5,858 nucleotides of DNA from Pirellulaceae bacterium (lineage in GTDB: Bacteria; Planctomycetota; Planctomycetia; Pirellulales; Pirellulaceae). The position numbers were made by a program, and so were the translations under genes. Positions 1-5,846 of the stretch are shown here, one piece after another; the first letter of the stretch is position 1; every line of letters begins with the position of its first letter. Under the pieces are notes generated by a model. The model searched no databases. It saw only the letters and a program-made list of their open reading frames with translations, and was not told where the DNA came from. The stretch covers positions 1 to 5,858 of the forward strand of contig JADLDX010001055.1 in assembly GCA_020846515.1 (NCBI GenBank), written 5' to 3'.

Positions 1-2
1 AG

Positions 3-1076
3 TTCGTGGGCTTTTCTGTGTTGCTGGCCGCGTGTGGCCTGTTGATGATTCGCATGCTGATAGACCCAGCTCTGGTTCGACGGCCATTGCTGGAGCCGAA
101 TTTATCCATTGGCGGCCTAAGCTTTATCGGGGTCTCGCTCTTTTTGTTCTTGATGAGCAACGTGGTGACCAGTGACCCCGAACTGACGCATCAACACGGT
201 CCGAAGCTTGGTCCAGGTTATGCGCTGCTCAATAGATTGCCTGACTTGCCCACCACACCTGAGCATGAAGGGGAACTGCTCAATAGCGGAGAAGACAATA
301 GCGACCGGCTCTGGATTTACAATTTGGCTCGAGCCGCCGTCATCTTTTCCAATCTGGCTATCGTGGTGGGCATCATAGGTATCGGCTACTGGCACTTTGA
401 TAACGTCAAAACGGGCATCGGCTGCGCGACGATGTACTTGCTGTTTCCCTACACGGCACAAATGGCAGGGAACATCGAACATGCCTTGCCTGCCGCACTC
501 TTGACCCTGGCTGTGTTAACCTACCGCCAGCCGTTGATCGCCGGTTGTTTTCTGGGACTGGCCTCTGGCCTGGTCTATTACCCTTTGTTTCTATTGCCGC
601 TGTGGATCAGTTTCTACTTCAATCGTGGCTTGGGTCGATTGCTGACTGGAGTGGTCAGCATGTTGGTATTGCTGGCTGGCTTGCTATTATTGCGAGGCTG
701 GGAGAACTTTTGGGATGACATCCGCGGCATGTTTGGTTTATGGAAACCAGCCATGCAAAACCTGTCTGGCATTTGGGGACTAGGTTTTGACCCGATGTTT
801 CGCCTGCCGGTGCTGGTCGCCTTTATCCTGCTGAGTTTCTCCTTTGTCTTTTGGCCGCCACGGAAAACATTGGGGACATTGATGTGTGGCACCGCTGCCA
901 TCATGTTGGCGGCACAGTTTTGGCATGGCTATGGTGGCGGACTATATATGGCCTGGTTCCTGCCTTGTGCTCTGCTGACCATCTTCCGTCCCAATCTGGA
1001 TGACCGCATCGCGACGCGCATCGTGGCCCCCAACTGGACACGCAGCGATCGCTTGAGCGTGACGGCCGGCAATTAA
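3..1076 (+). CDS. Polytopic membrane protein, 5'-truncated; possible GT-C type glycosyltransferase
   Basis: The frame is open to the left edge and the first possible start (GTG at 6) has no visible ribosome binding site and lies in a hydrophobic stretch, so the true N-terminus is probably outside the window. From that GTG about 356 residues are seen. Hydrophobic segments lie near residues 1-19, 36-54, 108-128, 158-172, 177-203, 210-229, 268-284, 290-304 and 312-327, giving roughly nine or ten membrane spans. A polar loop at 55-107 contains an HGPKLGPGY stretch. The block around 177-203, with LGLASGLVYYPLFLLPLW, resembles the 'LGLA..K.YPLLLLP' segment of polyprenol-phosphate-dependent GT-C enzymes (GT87/DUF2029 type). 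The catalytic acidic residue expected in the first external loop of that fold would be in the missing part. The tail after 328 is hydrophilic. A membrane protein is near certain; the glycosyltransferase reading is only a suggestion. The gene ends 68 nt before the sulfurtransferase in the same orientation. Confidence 0.8.
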   Translation, partial: FVGFSVLLAACGLLMIRMLIDPALVRRPLLEPNLSIGGLSFIGVSLFLFLMSNVVTSDPELTHQHGPKLGPGYALLNRLPDLPTTPEHEGELLNSGEDNSDRLWIYNLARAAVIFSNLAIVVGIIGIGYWHFDNVKTGIGCATMYLLFPYTAQMAGNIEHALPAALLTLAVLTYRQPLIAGCFLGLASGLVYYPLFLLPLWISFYFNRGLGRLLTGVVSMLVLLAGLLLLRGWENFWDDIRGMFGLWKPAMQNLSGIWGLGFDPMFRLPVLVAFILLSFSFVFWPPRKTLGTLMCGTAAIMLAAQFWHGYGGGLYMAWFLPCALLTIFRPNLDDRIATRIVAPNWTRSDRLSVTAGN

Positions 1077-1144
1077 GCCTAAATAGTTGTCAACGTGCTT
1101 AGTTAGTAATCAACTGTTACCCATCTCTACTTGAGCAGGCAACC

Positions 1145-2053
1145 ATGGCATCGATGGCAACTACCTATACCTCGCTAATTTCTGCGACTGACCTGGCCGG
1201 CTTAATGGGTGCTGGTAACCCAACCGCTGGCGAAGCGGGAGTGCGCAAGTTAGCAGTTGGCGAGTTAGTAGTCTTCGACGTGCGTTTCTCATTGGCAGAT
1301 CCGGCATACGGGCGACGAGCTTTTGAGGCCAGTCACCTGCCGGGTGCGTACTATCTACATTTGGATGAGGATCTATCCAGCCCCATTTTGCCGGGCACTG
1401 GCCGACATCCTTTGCCGGACCTGGAGCAGTTCACCGAAGTGATGCGTCGACACGGCGTCTCCGGCACGACCCAAGTGGTGGCATATGATGACGCAGGCGG
1501 TATGTTCGCCGCCCGGCTCTGGTGGTTATTGAAATGGCTCGGACATGAGGCCGTGGCGGTGCTCGACGGCGGCTTGCCGGCCTGGCAGCGCCAACCAGCT
1601 TTGGCATCTGCTGGTTTAGTATCCACGGCTCGCGCACTGCCAATGCGAGGTAGCTTCACGGCCACACCCGATCCGAACATGCTGCAAACCGCCGACGAAG
1701 TGCAGGCGGGATTGAGCATGGGCACGATCGTTCTTTGCGATGCACGCGCGCCGGAACGTTATCGCGGCGACGTGGAACCCATCGACAAGGTGGCTGGCCA
1801 TGTGCCGGGCGCGATGAATGTACCCTTCTCGCAGAACCTTGACAGTCAAGGCTGTTTCAAATCGGCCGAACAACTGCGAACCATTCATGGCTCACACAAG
1901 CAAACGGTCGTTCATATGTGCGGATCGGGCGTGACCGCTTGCCATAACCTGGTGGCCTGTGCCGCCGCCGGACTACCGATCCCCAAGTTGTACGCTGGCT
2001 CGTGGAGCGAATGGATCACTGATCCCAAACGCCCAGTCGTAAAGGACGTGTAG
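1145..2053 (+). CDS. sseA: 3-mercaptopyruvate/thiosulfate sulfurtransferase (two-domain rhodanese)
   Basis: This 302-residue protein has the normal length and layout of SseA/TST enzymes. An inactive N-terminal rhodanese domain (about 10-150) carries the family signatures SHLPGAYYL (63-71), AYDD (113-116) and LDGGLPAW (140-147). The catalytic C-terminal domain (about 180-298) carries DAR (199-201), RYRG (205-208), GHVPGAMNVPF (218-228) and the active-site loop CGSGVTAC, with Cys259 as the persulfide-forming residue. The loop type CGSGVT is that of mercaptopyruvate sulfurtransferases such as E. coli SseA, whereas thiosulfate-preferring rhodaneses usually have CRKGVT. 3-Mercaptopyruvate is therefore the more likely donor; this is inference from the loop. 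Arg201 and one of the arginines at 205/207 are candidate substrate-binding residues. No signal peptide is seen, so it is probably cytoplasmic. The ATG at 1145 follows a weak GAGCAGG 5 nt upstream; a second ATG at 1154 is an alternative. It converges with the crotonase gene. Confidence 0.95.
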   Translation: MASMATTYTSLISATDLAGLMGAGNPTAGEAGVRKLAVGELVVFDVRFSLADPAYGRRAFEASHLPGAYYLHLDEDLSSPILPGTGRHPLPDLEQFTEVMRRHGVSGTTQVVAYDDAGGMFAARLWWLLKWLGHEAVAVLDGGLPAWQRQPALASAGLVSTARALPMRGSFTATPDPNMLQTADEVQAGLSMGTIVLCDARAPERYRGDVEPIDKVAGHVPGAMNVPFSQNLDSQGCFKSAEQLRTIHGSHKQTVVHMCGSGVTACHNLVACAAAGLPIPKLYAGSWSEWITDPKRPVVKDV

Positions 2054-2077
2054 ACGAATCGCTGTGGACGAATCGCT
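2053..2077. repeat. Direct repeat of an 11-bp sequence at the sulfurtransferase 3' end
   Basis: GACGAATCGCT occurs at 2053-2063, starting on the last base of the sulfurtransferase stop codon, and again at 2067-2077, giving a 14-bp period. The second copy is the left arm of the hairpin at 2067-2089. The first copy could in principle pair with the same right arm, so two alternative folds exist. The function is unknown; it may simply be a local duplication. Confidence 0.6.
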
Positions 2078-2089
2078 CCGCGACTCGTC
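2067..2089. terminator. Hairpin between convergent genes, candidate terminator
   Basis: The arms GACGAATCGC (2067-2076) and GCGACTCGTC (2080-2089) form a 10-bp stem with a 3-nt loop and one non-Watson-Crick position. In the + strand transcript that position is an A-C mismatch. In the minus strand transcript it is a G-U wobble, so the fold is more stable downstream of the crotonase gene. It sits in the 83-nt gap between two convergent genes, where a terminator is expected. Neither side has a proper U-tract, so classical Rho-independent termination is doubtful. Confidence 0.4.
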
Positions 2090-2136
2090 AATCCCTCTTA
2101 AAACCTTTTGCCACAAACGCTAAACCTATCCATCCA

Positions 2137-2910
2137 TCACGGAAACTTAGGTTCTCGCTTTTCGGTGAATGCTTTGAGTCCTTCAGAGGCGGCTTCGGTG
2201 GTCAGGGCTGTGGCGGTCGCGGCCGCCCCGCTAGTTAGATTCGTACCTAGTGGTTCGCCGATCATTTCATTGAGCAGCTTTTTGCTCAACTGCAATGACT
2301 CGGCCGCCGACTCGGCAATCTTTTCGCCCCAGCTATTGGACCGCACCCAGATCTGATCGCTGGGCACCAGACGATGCACGATACCAAGCCGATAGCCTTC
2401 CTCAGCATCCAATTCTTCGGCGCTCAGCAGCATGCGTGATGCCAACGAAGCGCCATGGCGAAACACGATCAACGGCGCTACCAGTCCTGACACAAGTCCG
2501 CGTTTGGGTGCCGGCAGGGAAAAGGTGGCGCGATGCGAAGCCACCACCAAGTCACTGGCCATCACCAATCCAAAGCCCATACCAACCGCCGCACCATCGA
2601 CCGCGGCAATGATCGGCTTGGGCAACAACATCATGCTCTCTAGCAGTTCACGCATCGCCTGAGAGTCTTCGTAATATTGCTGCAGAGCCTCGCGGGAGCC
2701 GGTCGTCTCCTGCCACTGCGCCAGGTCGACGCCCGCGCAAAAATGGGGACCTGCACCCGTCAACAAAATCACGCGGACTCGACGTTCTTGCCTCAGGTCG
2801 TCGAAGGCTTGAGTCAAATCGGTTACCATCTGACGATCGAGCGCGTTGCATTTGGCCGCACGGTCTAAAATGATGGTGCCACAAGGGGCATGGACTTTCA
2901 CCGTAATCAT
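2137..2910 (-). CDS. Crotonase-superfamily protein (enoyl-CoA hydratase/isomerase-like)
   Basis: At 257 residues this is the usual length of a single-domain crotonase, a CoA-thioester enzyme of the cytoplasm that normally acts in fatty-acid or branched-chain acyl-CoA metabolism. Family marks in order are: the CNALD stretch (21-25), the first oxyanion-hole segment HFCAGVDL (56-63), the PKPIIAAVDGAAVGMGFGL segment (97-115) with the second oxyanion-hole backbone, ASDLVVAS (118-125), FSLPAPKRGLV (130-140) and the LGIVHRLV region (175-182). A gapless alignment with rat mitochondrial enoyl-CoA hydratase from memory places its Glu144 at Gly114 and its Glu164 at Ala134, so both residues needed for water addition are absent. 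The fold and acyl-CoA binding look intact, but simple hydratase activity is unlikely; isomerase, hydrolase, decarboxylase or other chemistry is possible. The start ATG has no clear ribosome binding site. The gene is divergent from the sulfatase and convergent with the sulfurtransferase. Confidence 0.92.
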   Translation of the reverse strand: MITVKVHAPCGTIILDRAAKCNALDRQMVTDLTQAFDDLRQERRVRVILLTGAGPHFCAGVDLAQWQETTGSREALQQYYEDSQAMRELLESMMLLPKPIIAAVDGAAVGMGFGLVMASDLVVASHRATFSLPAPKRGLVSGLVAPLIVFRHGASLASRMLLSAEELDAEEGYRLGIVHRLVPSDQIWVRSNSWGEKIAESAAESLQLSKKLLNEMIGEPLGTNLTSGAAATATALTTEAASEGLKAFTEKREPKFP

Positions 2911-2947
2911 ATGAGCTCTACTTCTATTTTCGTCGAATGTTATTGCC

Positions 2948-3022
2948 GGAGATTTTTAACAGGGATTTTTACCAGAGACTTTTACCAGGGATTTTTACCA
3001 GGGATTTTTACCAGGGATTTTT
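2948..3022. repeat. 13-bp tandem repeat, five full units plus one partial
   Basis: The consensus unit is AGGGATTTTTACC. Units are 2948-2960 (GGAGATTTTTAAC, degenerate), 2961-2973 (exact), 2974-2986 (AGAGACTTTTACC, degenerate), 2987-2999 (exact), 3000-3012 (exact) and 3013-3022 (first ten bases exact). The most diverged copies lie towards the crotonase and the identical ones are farther away, consistent with recent expansion at the distal end. The 13-bp period is not a multiple of three, which argues against coding. The array begins 38 nt upstream of the crotonase start, so it lies in that gene's leader or promoter zone. Confidence 0.9.
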
Positions 3023-3140
3023 GGACACTTCGCGCTGATCGCACGTGTTCTCGCTACCACAATGCATGAAATGCCTGCCAAGGTACCTACGCTACGTTAG
3101 AAGTGTCGGAATGAGTAATATCTAACGGTGAATGAAAAAA

Positions 3141-3191
3141 GCAAAATGGGAGTAGCCTTGCCCGCGATCCGTATTGAATTGTGCATTTTGC
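3141..3191. repeat. Perfect 8-bp inverted repeat with imperfect extension
   Basis: GCAAAATG at 3141-3148 is complementary to CATTTTGC at 3184-3191, separated by 35 nt. Beyond a 3-nt internal mismatch, GAAA (3134-3137) can pair with TTTC (3195-3198). It could be a leader structure or an operator half-site pair upstream of the sulfatase gene. With an 8-bp core in AT-rich sequence, chance is also plausible. Confidence 0.3.
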
Positions 3192-3240
3192 AACTTTCAC
3201 TACTCAATGTTCATCCCTGCCTTATCGGAAACCATCAGCA

Positions 3241-3284
3241 CCACGACCCCCAATACAAACCCACACACCCAAACCAACACCACC
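3241..3284 (+). other. C/A-rich, strand-asymmetric tract upstream of the sulfatase
   Basis: Over 44 bases only one G (3245) and one T (3254) occur; the rest is C and A. The tract ends 19 nt before the first ATG of the sulfatase frame, and the following sequence to about 3396 is also G-poor. In RNA form it would be unstructured, as in a single-stranded translation leader or a Rho-loading type of sequence. The role is unknown. Confidence 0.55.
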
Positions 3285-3303
3285 TACTGACGGAAACTGA
3301 CTG

Positions 3304-4743
3304 ATGCACCTACCTAAATACTTTACACATCAACCAAATTACTTGATTTATCAACTAAAACAGTTTACACATCAACCAAATTACTTTACTCATCTAATGT
3401 TCACTGCCGGCGTGATCCTGTGGGCGATGACCACTGCCAGCCTAACCGTGGAAGCCCAAACTGACCAGGTGAAACCTGCCGCTGGTGCTCTGCCGGACAT
3501 CATCTACATCTTATCCGATGATCATGCCTACAACGACTATTCGTTCATGGGGCACCAGCATATCCGCACGCCAAACCTTGACAAACTGGCCAAAGAAAGT
3601 CGGTTGTTTACGCGCGGTTATGTACCGGACAGTCTCTGTCGCCCTTCATTGGCCACGATCATCACTGGCATGTATCCGCACCAACATGGTATCGTCGGCA
3701 ATGATCCGCCGCCGGTGGGCGGTTGGAGCAGTAAGAACCCGCGACGTTACACGCACCCCGAGTACCAGGGCCAACTCGAAAAGTTCTTGTCGGCCCATAT
3801 CGATCGACTCGAAACGCTACCCGACCGGCTGAATAAACTGGGCTACATCAGTTTTCAAACGGGCAAATGGTGGGAGGGGCATCCGAAACGCGGTGGTTTT
3901 GACGAGGGCATGACGCATGGAGATCACAATCGAGGTGGTCGACACGGCGATGTGGGCTTGGAAATTGGTCGTAAGGGCATGCAACCCATCGCGGGTTACG
4001 TTCAGAAGGCCCGCGCCGCCAACCAGCCGTACTTTTTATGGTACGCTCCCATGCTGCCCCACACGCCACACGATCCCCCGGAGCGTCTGCTGAGCAAATA
4101 CCGGGCGCTAGCACCTACCGAACCCATTGCCAAATACTGGGCAATGTGCGAATTGTTCGACGAGACGATTGGACAGTTGAGAGACATCGTGCAGCAGCAT
4201 GGTCGCCCCGATAACACGCTGATCGTCTATGTCACCGACAATGGCTGGATCAATCTACCGAACAAGAGCGCCTATGCGCCGCGCAGCAAACGCAGCCCCA
4301 ACGAAGGCGGATTGCGCACGCCCATCATGTTCTGCTGGCCCGGTCATCTTGAACCATCGCGAAATGAAACGCAGTTGGTCTCCAGCATCGATCTGGTACC
4401 AACCACATTAGCCTTGCTCAAACAACCGAAGGTTGAAGCATTGCCTGGTATCAACGTGCTCGACCCGACCGCCCTGAGCCAACGCACGACGGTGTATGGC
4501 GAAATTTTTGAGCACGACATTGTCGACATTAATGATCCCGCGCCGAGTCTGCAGTATCGCTGGATCATTAATGGCTTTGACAAAACGATTGTCCCCGCCT
4601 CGCGCATGCCAGGCGAAAAGAGTCAGCATTACAATCTTAAGAACGACCCGAGCGAAGACCATGACTTGGCCGCGACGCCGGAGGGGCAAGTCAAAATCGG
4701 CCAACAGACAGCGCAGCTGGATCGTTGGTGGAAAGGAAACTAG
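3304..4743 (+). CDS. Exported S1-family sulfatase with non-canonical active site
   Basis: The 479-residue frame encodes a sulfatase of the alkaline-phosphatase superfamily, which hydrolyses sulfate esters, probably on sulfated polysaccharides outside the cytoplasm. A hydrophobic segment (about 32-50) ending in VEAQ looks like a signal peptide. Matching human arylsulfatase A by motif gives metal ligands Asp72, Asp73 (SDDHA), Asp312 and Asn313 (TDNG), and basic residues Lys188 (TGKWW), His253 (PHTPH) and Lys329 (SKRSPNEGG). The formylglycine motif is SLCRPSLATIITG, with Cys112 in place but Leu116 where CxPxR needs Arg. Trp190 replaces the His of GKWH. The C-terminus has the usual YNLKNDPSEDHDL segment. 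The start is uncertain: ATG 3304 follows an in-frame TGA and a weak GGAA and adds a repeat-derived leader of 31 residues; ATG 3397 (Met32) would begin directly at the signal segment but lacks a ribosome binding site and a basic n-region. The substrate cannot be told from the sequence. Confidence 0.93.
   Translation: MHLPKYFTHQPNYLIYQLKQFTHQPNYFTHLMFTAGVILWAMTTASLTVEAQTDQVKPAAGALPDIIYILSDDHAYNDYSFMGHQHIRTPNLDKLAKESRLFTRGYVPDSLCRPSLATIITGMYPHQHGIVGNDPPPVGGWSSKNPRRYTHPEYQGQLEKFLSAHIDRLETLPDRLNKLGYISFQTGKWWEGHPKRGGFDEGMTHGDHNRGGRHGDVGLEIGRKGMQPIAGYVQKARAANQPYFLWYAPMLPHTPHDPPERLLSKYRALAPTEPIAKYWAMCELFDETIGQLRDIVQQHGRPDNTLIVYVTDNGWINLPNKSAYAPRSKRSPNEGGLRTPIMFCWPGHLEPSRNETQLVSSIDLVPTTLALLKQPKVEALPGINVLDPTALSQRTTVYGEIFEHDIVDINDPAPSLQYRWIINGFDKTIVPASRMPGEKSQHYNLKNDPSEDHDLAATPEGQVKIGQQTAQLDRWWKGN
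3322..3386 (+). repeat. 21-bp in-frame repeat encoding the heptapeptide FTHQPNY
   Basis: A 23-bp sequence beginning TTTACACATC occurs identically at 3322-3344 and 3364-3386. The spacing of 42 bp equals two 21-bp units. Read as 21-bp units from 3322, the translated heptads are FTHQPNY, LIYQLKQ (diverged), FTHQPNY and then FTHLMFT, so the third unit is an exact copy of the first. The repeat lies at the extreme 5' end of the sulfatase reading frame, before the hydrophobic signal segment. It may be part of the leader if translation actually starts at the ATG at 3397. Confidence 0.85.
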
Positions 4744-4745
4744 GG
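4733..4745 (+). promoter_or_regulatory. Ribosome binding region for the peptidase gene
   Basis: AAGGA (4733-4737) lies 11 nt before the ATG at 4749, and a second purine run, AGGG (4742-4745), lies 3 nt before it. Both overlap the last codons and stop of the sulfatase. This supports ATG 4749 over the in-frame TTG at 4725, which would overlap the sulfatase by 19 nt and has no such signal. Confidence 0.45.
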
Positions 4746-4748
4746 CTA

Positions 4749-5846
4749 ATGGACTACCAAAAACGCAGAGAGCGACTGGCCAAGTCGCTCAAGGAGGCCG
4801 GTGGCGCGGCGCTTCTGGTTACCAATTTTGTCAACGTCACTTATCTGACCGGCTTTACGGGTGAGGACAGTTACCTGATCGTGCATCGCGATGGCGAACT
4901 GCTGATCAGTGACCCTCGCTATGAGGAGCAGATTGCCGAAGAGTGCCCAGGCTTGAAGACGTTCATTCGGACGCCGCAGGTGACCATCCTGTCGGCTGCC
5001 ATTGACCAGTTGCGACTGGGCGGTTGGCCTAGTTTATTGGTCGAAGCGGACACACTGACCCTCGCGGCCTACGAGCAGTTGAAAGAAAAGCTGCCAGCCT
5101 TGGCGGTGGGTGGATCGCGTGGCCTGGTTGAAGCGCTCAGAGCGATCAAAGACAAAGACGAAATCGCCATGATTCGGGTCGCCATCGAGGTGGCGCAACG
5201 CGTCTTTACCAGCGTGCGCGCGACGCTGCGGTCGACGCAAACCGAATGGGATGTAGCTTGCGAGATCGATCGAGTCAGTCGACAGTTAGGCGCGACTGGC
5301 ACGGCTTTCAAACCCATTGTGGCGGTTGGTTCGCGAGCGGCCTTGCCACACGCAGTGCCTGGAAAGCAGGCCATGTCTTCTGCCCCCTTTGTGTTGATCG
5401 ACTGGGGAGCCATTGTTGGCGGCTATCGCAGCGACTTGACGCGTGTTTTGACCACCGGTAAAATTCCGCCCAAATTTCCCAAGATTTACGAGACGGTCCT
5501 GGCCGCTCAGCAGGCGGCTATCGCCGCTATGCGGCCGGGCGTCATGGTCAGCCAAATCGATCGCATCGCCCGGGAAGTGATCGAACAGCAAGGCATGGGC
5601 AAGCGATTCAATCATGGTCTGGGACATGGGATTGGTCTGGACATCCACGAAGCTCCTCGATTAGGTAAAAATCAGGACCGACCCTTGGAACCAGGCATGA
5701 TCGTTACGGTGGAACCTGGCATATACTATCCCGGGTTTGGGGGTGTCAGAATTGAGGATGATATTCTCATTACACGGGATGGTCACGAAGTACTCAGCGA
5801 CCTCCCCCGCACCTTGGACGAAAACCGTGTAGAATTGCTCGGCTGA
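4749..5846 (+). CDS. M24 family metallopeptidase, Xaa-Pro aminopeptidase/dipeptidase type
   Basis: From ATG 4749 the protein has 365 residues, the size of short PepQ/YpdF-like enzymes that cleave peptides with proline in the second position. An N-terminal creatinase-like domain (about 5-120), with the motif NVTYLTGFTG (29-38), precedes a pita-bread catalytic domain (about 135-360). All five dinuclear metal ligands are present: Asp218 (LIDWGA), Asp229 (YRSDLTR), His293 (GLGHGIGL), Glu322 (VEPGIY) and Glu336 (VRIEDD). His201 (LPHAVPG) and His300 (DIHEAPR) match the conserved substrate-site histidines. No signal peptide is seen, so it is probably cytoplasmic. It starts 5 nt after the sulfatase stop and is likely co-transcribed with it. 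The stop TGA overlaps a possible ATG in the form TGATG. An upstream in-frame TTG (4725) would add eight residues; I prefer the ATG. The choice between aminopeptidase and dipeptidase is not decidable here. Confidence 0.94.
   Translation: MDYQKRRERLAKSLKEAGGAALLVTNFVNVTYLTGFTGEDSYLIVHRDGELLISDPRYEEQIAEECPGLKTFIRTPQVTILSAAIDQLRLGGWPSLLVEADTLTLAAYEQLKEKLPALAVGGSRGLVEALRAIKDKDEIAMIRVAIEVAQRVFTSVRATLRSTQTEWDVACEIDRVSRQLGATGTAFKPIVAVGSRAALPHAVPGKQAMSSAPFVLIDWGAIVGGYRSDLTRVLTTGKIPPKFPKIYETVLAAQQAAIAAMRPGVMVSQIDRIAREVIEQQGMGKRFNHGLGHGIGLDIHEAPRLGKNQDRPLEPGMIVTVEPGIYYPGFGGVRIEDDILITRDGHEVLSDLPRTLDENRVELLG

Larger units (their letters stand above)
2911..3303. other. Divergent intergenic region between crotonase and sulfatase genes
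   Basis: No coding region is supported in these 393 bases. The region must hold the promoters of both divergent genes, but I see no convincing -35/-10 pair on either strand. Its contents are a 13-bp tandem repeat next to the crotonase start, a long-range inverted repeat near the middle and a C/A-rich tract next to the sulfatase start. An in-frame TGA at 3298-3300 bounds the sulfatase reading frame. Confidence 0.6.

Noticed and set aside
1085..1115. Possible promoter (TTGTCA at 1087-1092) and an AGTTG/CAACT inverted pair ahead of the sulfurtransferase
   Set aside because: No acceptable -10 hexamer occurs at 16-18 bp spacing; the only TAGTAA-like hexamer is about 11 bp away. The inverted pair is only five bases and is expected by chance.
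1351..1725. Minus-strand open frame of 124 codons within the sulfurtransferase
   Set aside because: It overlaps the rhodanese domains on the opposite strand; its composition is that of a codon shadow, rich in Pro, Arg, Ser and Cys without domain features.
2108..2356. Plus-strand open frame of 82 codons opposite the crotonase C-terminus
   Set aside because: It is antisense to a well-supported crotonase, has no ribosome binding site and shows no recognisable protein features.
2948..3022. CRISPR array
   Set aside because: The 13-bp units follow one another with no spacers, so this is a simple tandem repeat; no cas gene is nearby.
3322..3386. Target-site or attachment-site duplication from a mobile element
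   Set aside because: The 42-bp interval holds only another diverged 21-bp unit and no inverted ends or transposase, so tandem duplication explains it better.
4725..4748. TTG start at 4725 for the peptidase
   Set aside because: It would overlap the sulfatase by 19 nt without a ribosome binding site, whereas ATG 4749 has purine-rich sequence upstream and fits the normal N-terminus of the family.
5286..5648. Minus-strand open frame of 120 codons within the peptidase
   Set aside because: It lies opposite the metal-binding core of the M24 domain, which is clearly the real coding strand; no start signal or family resemblance is seen.
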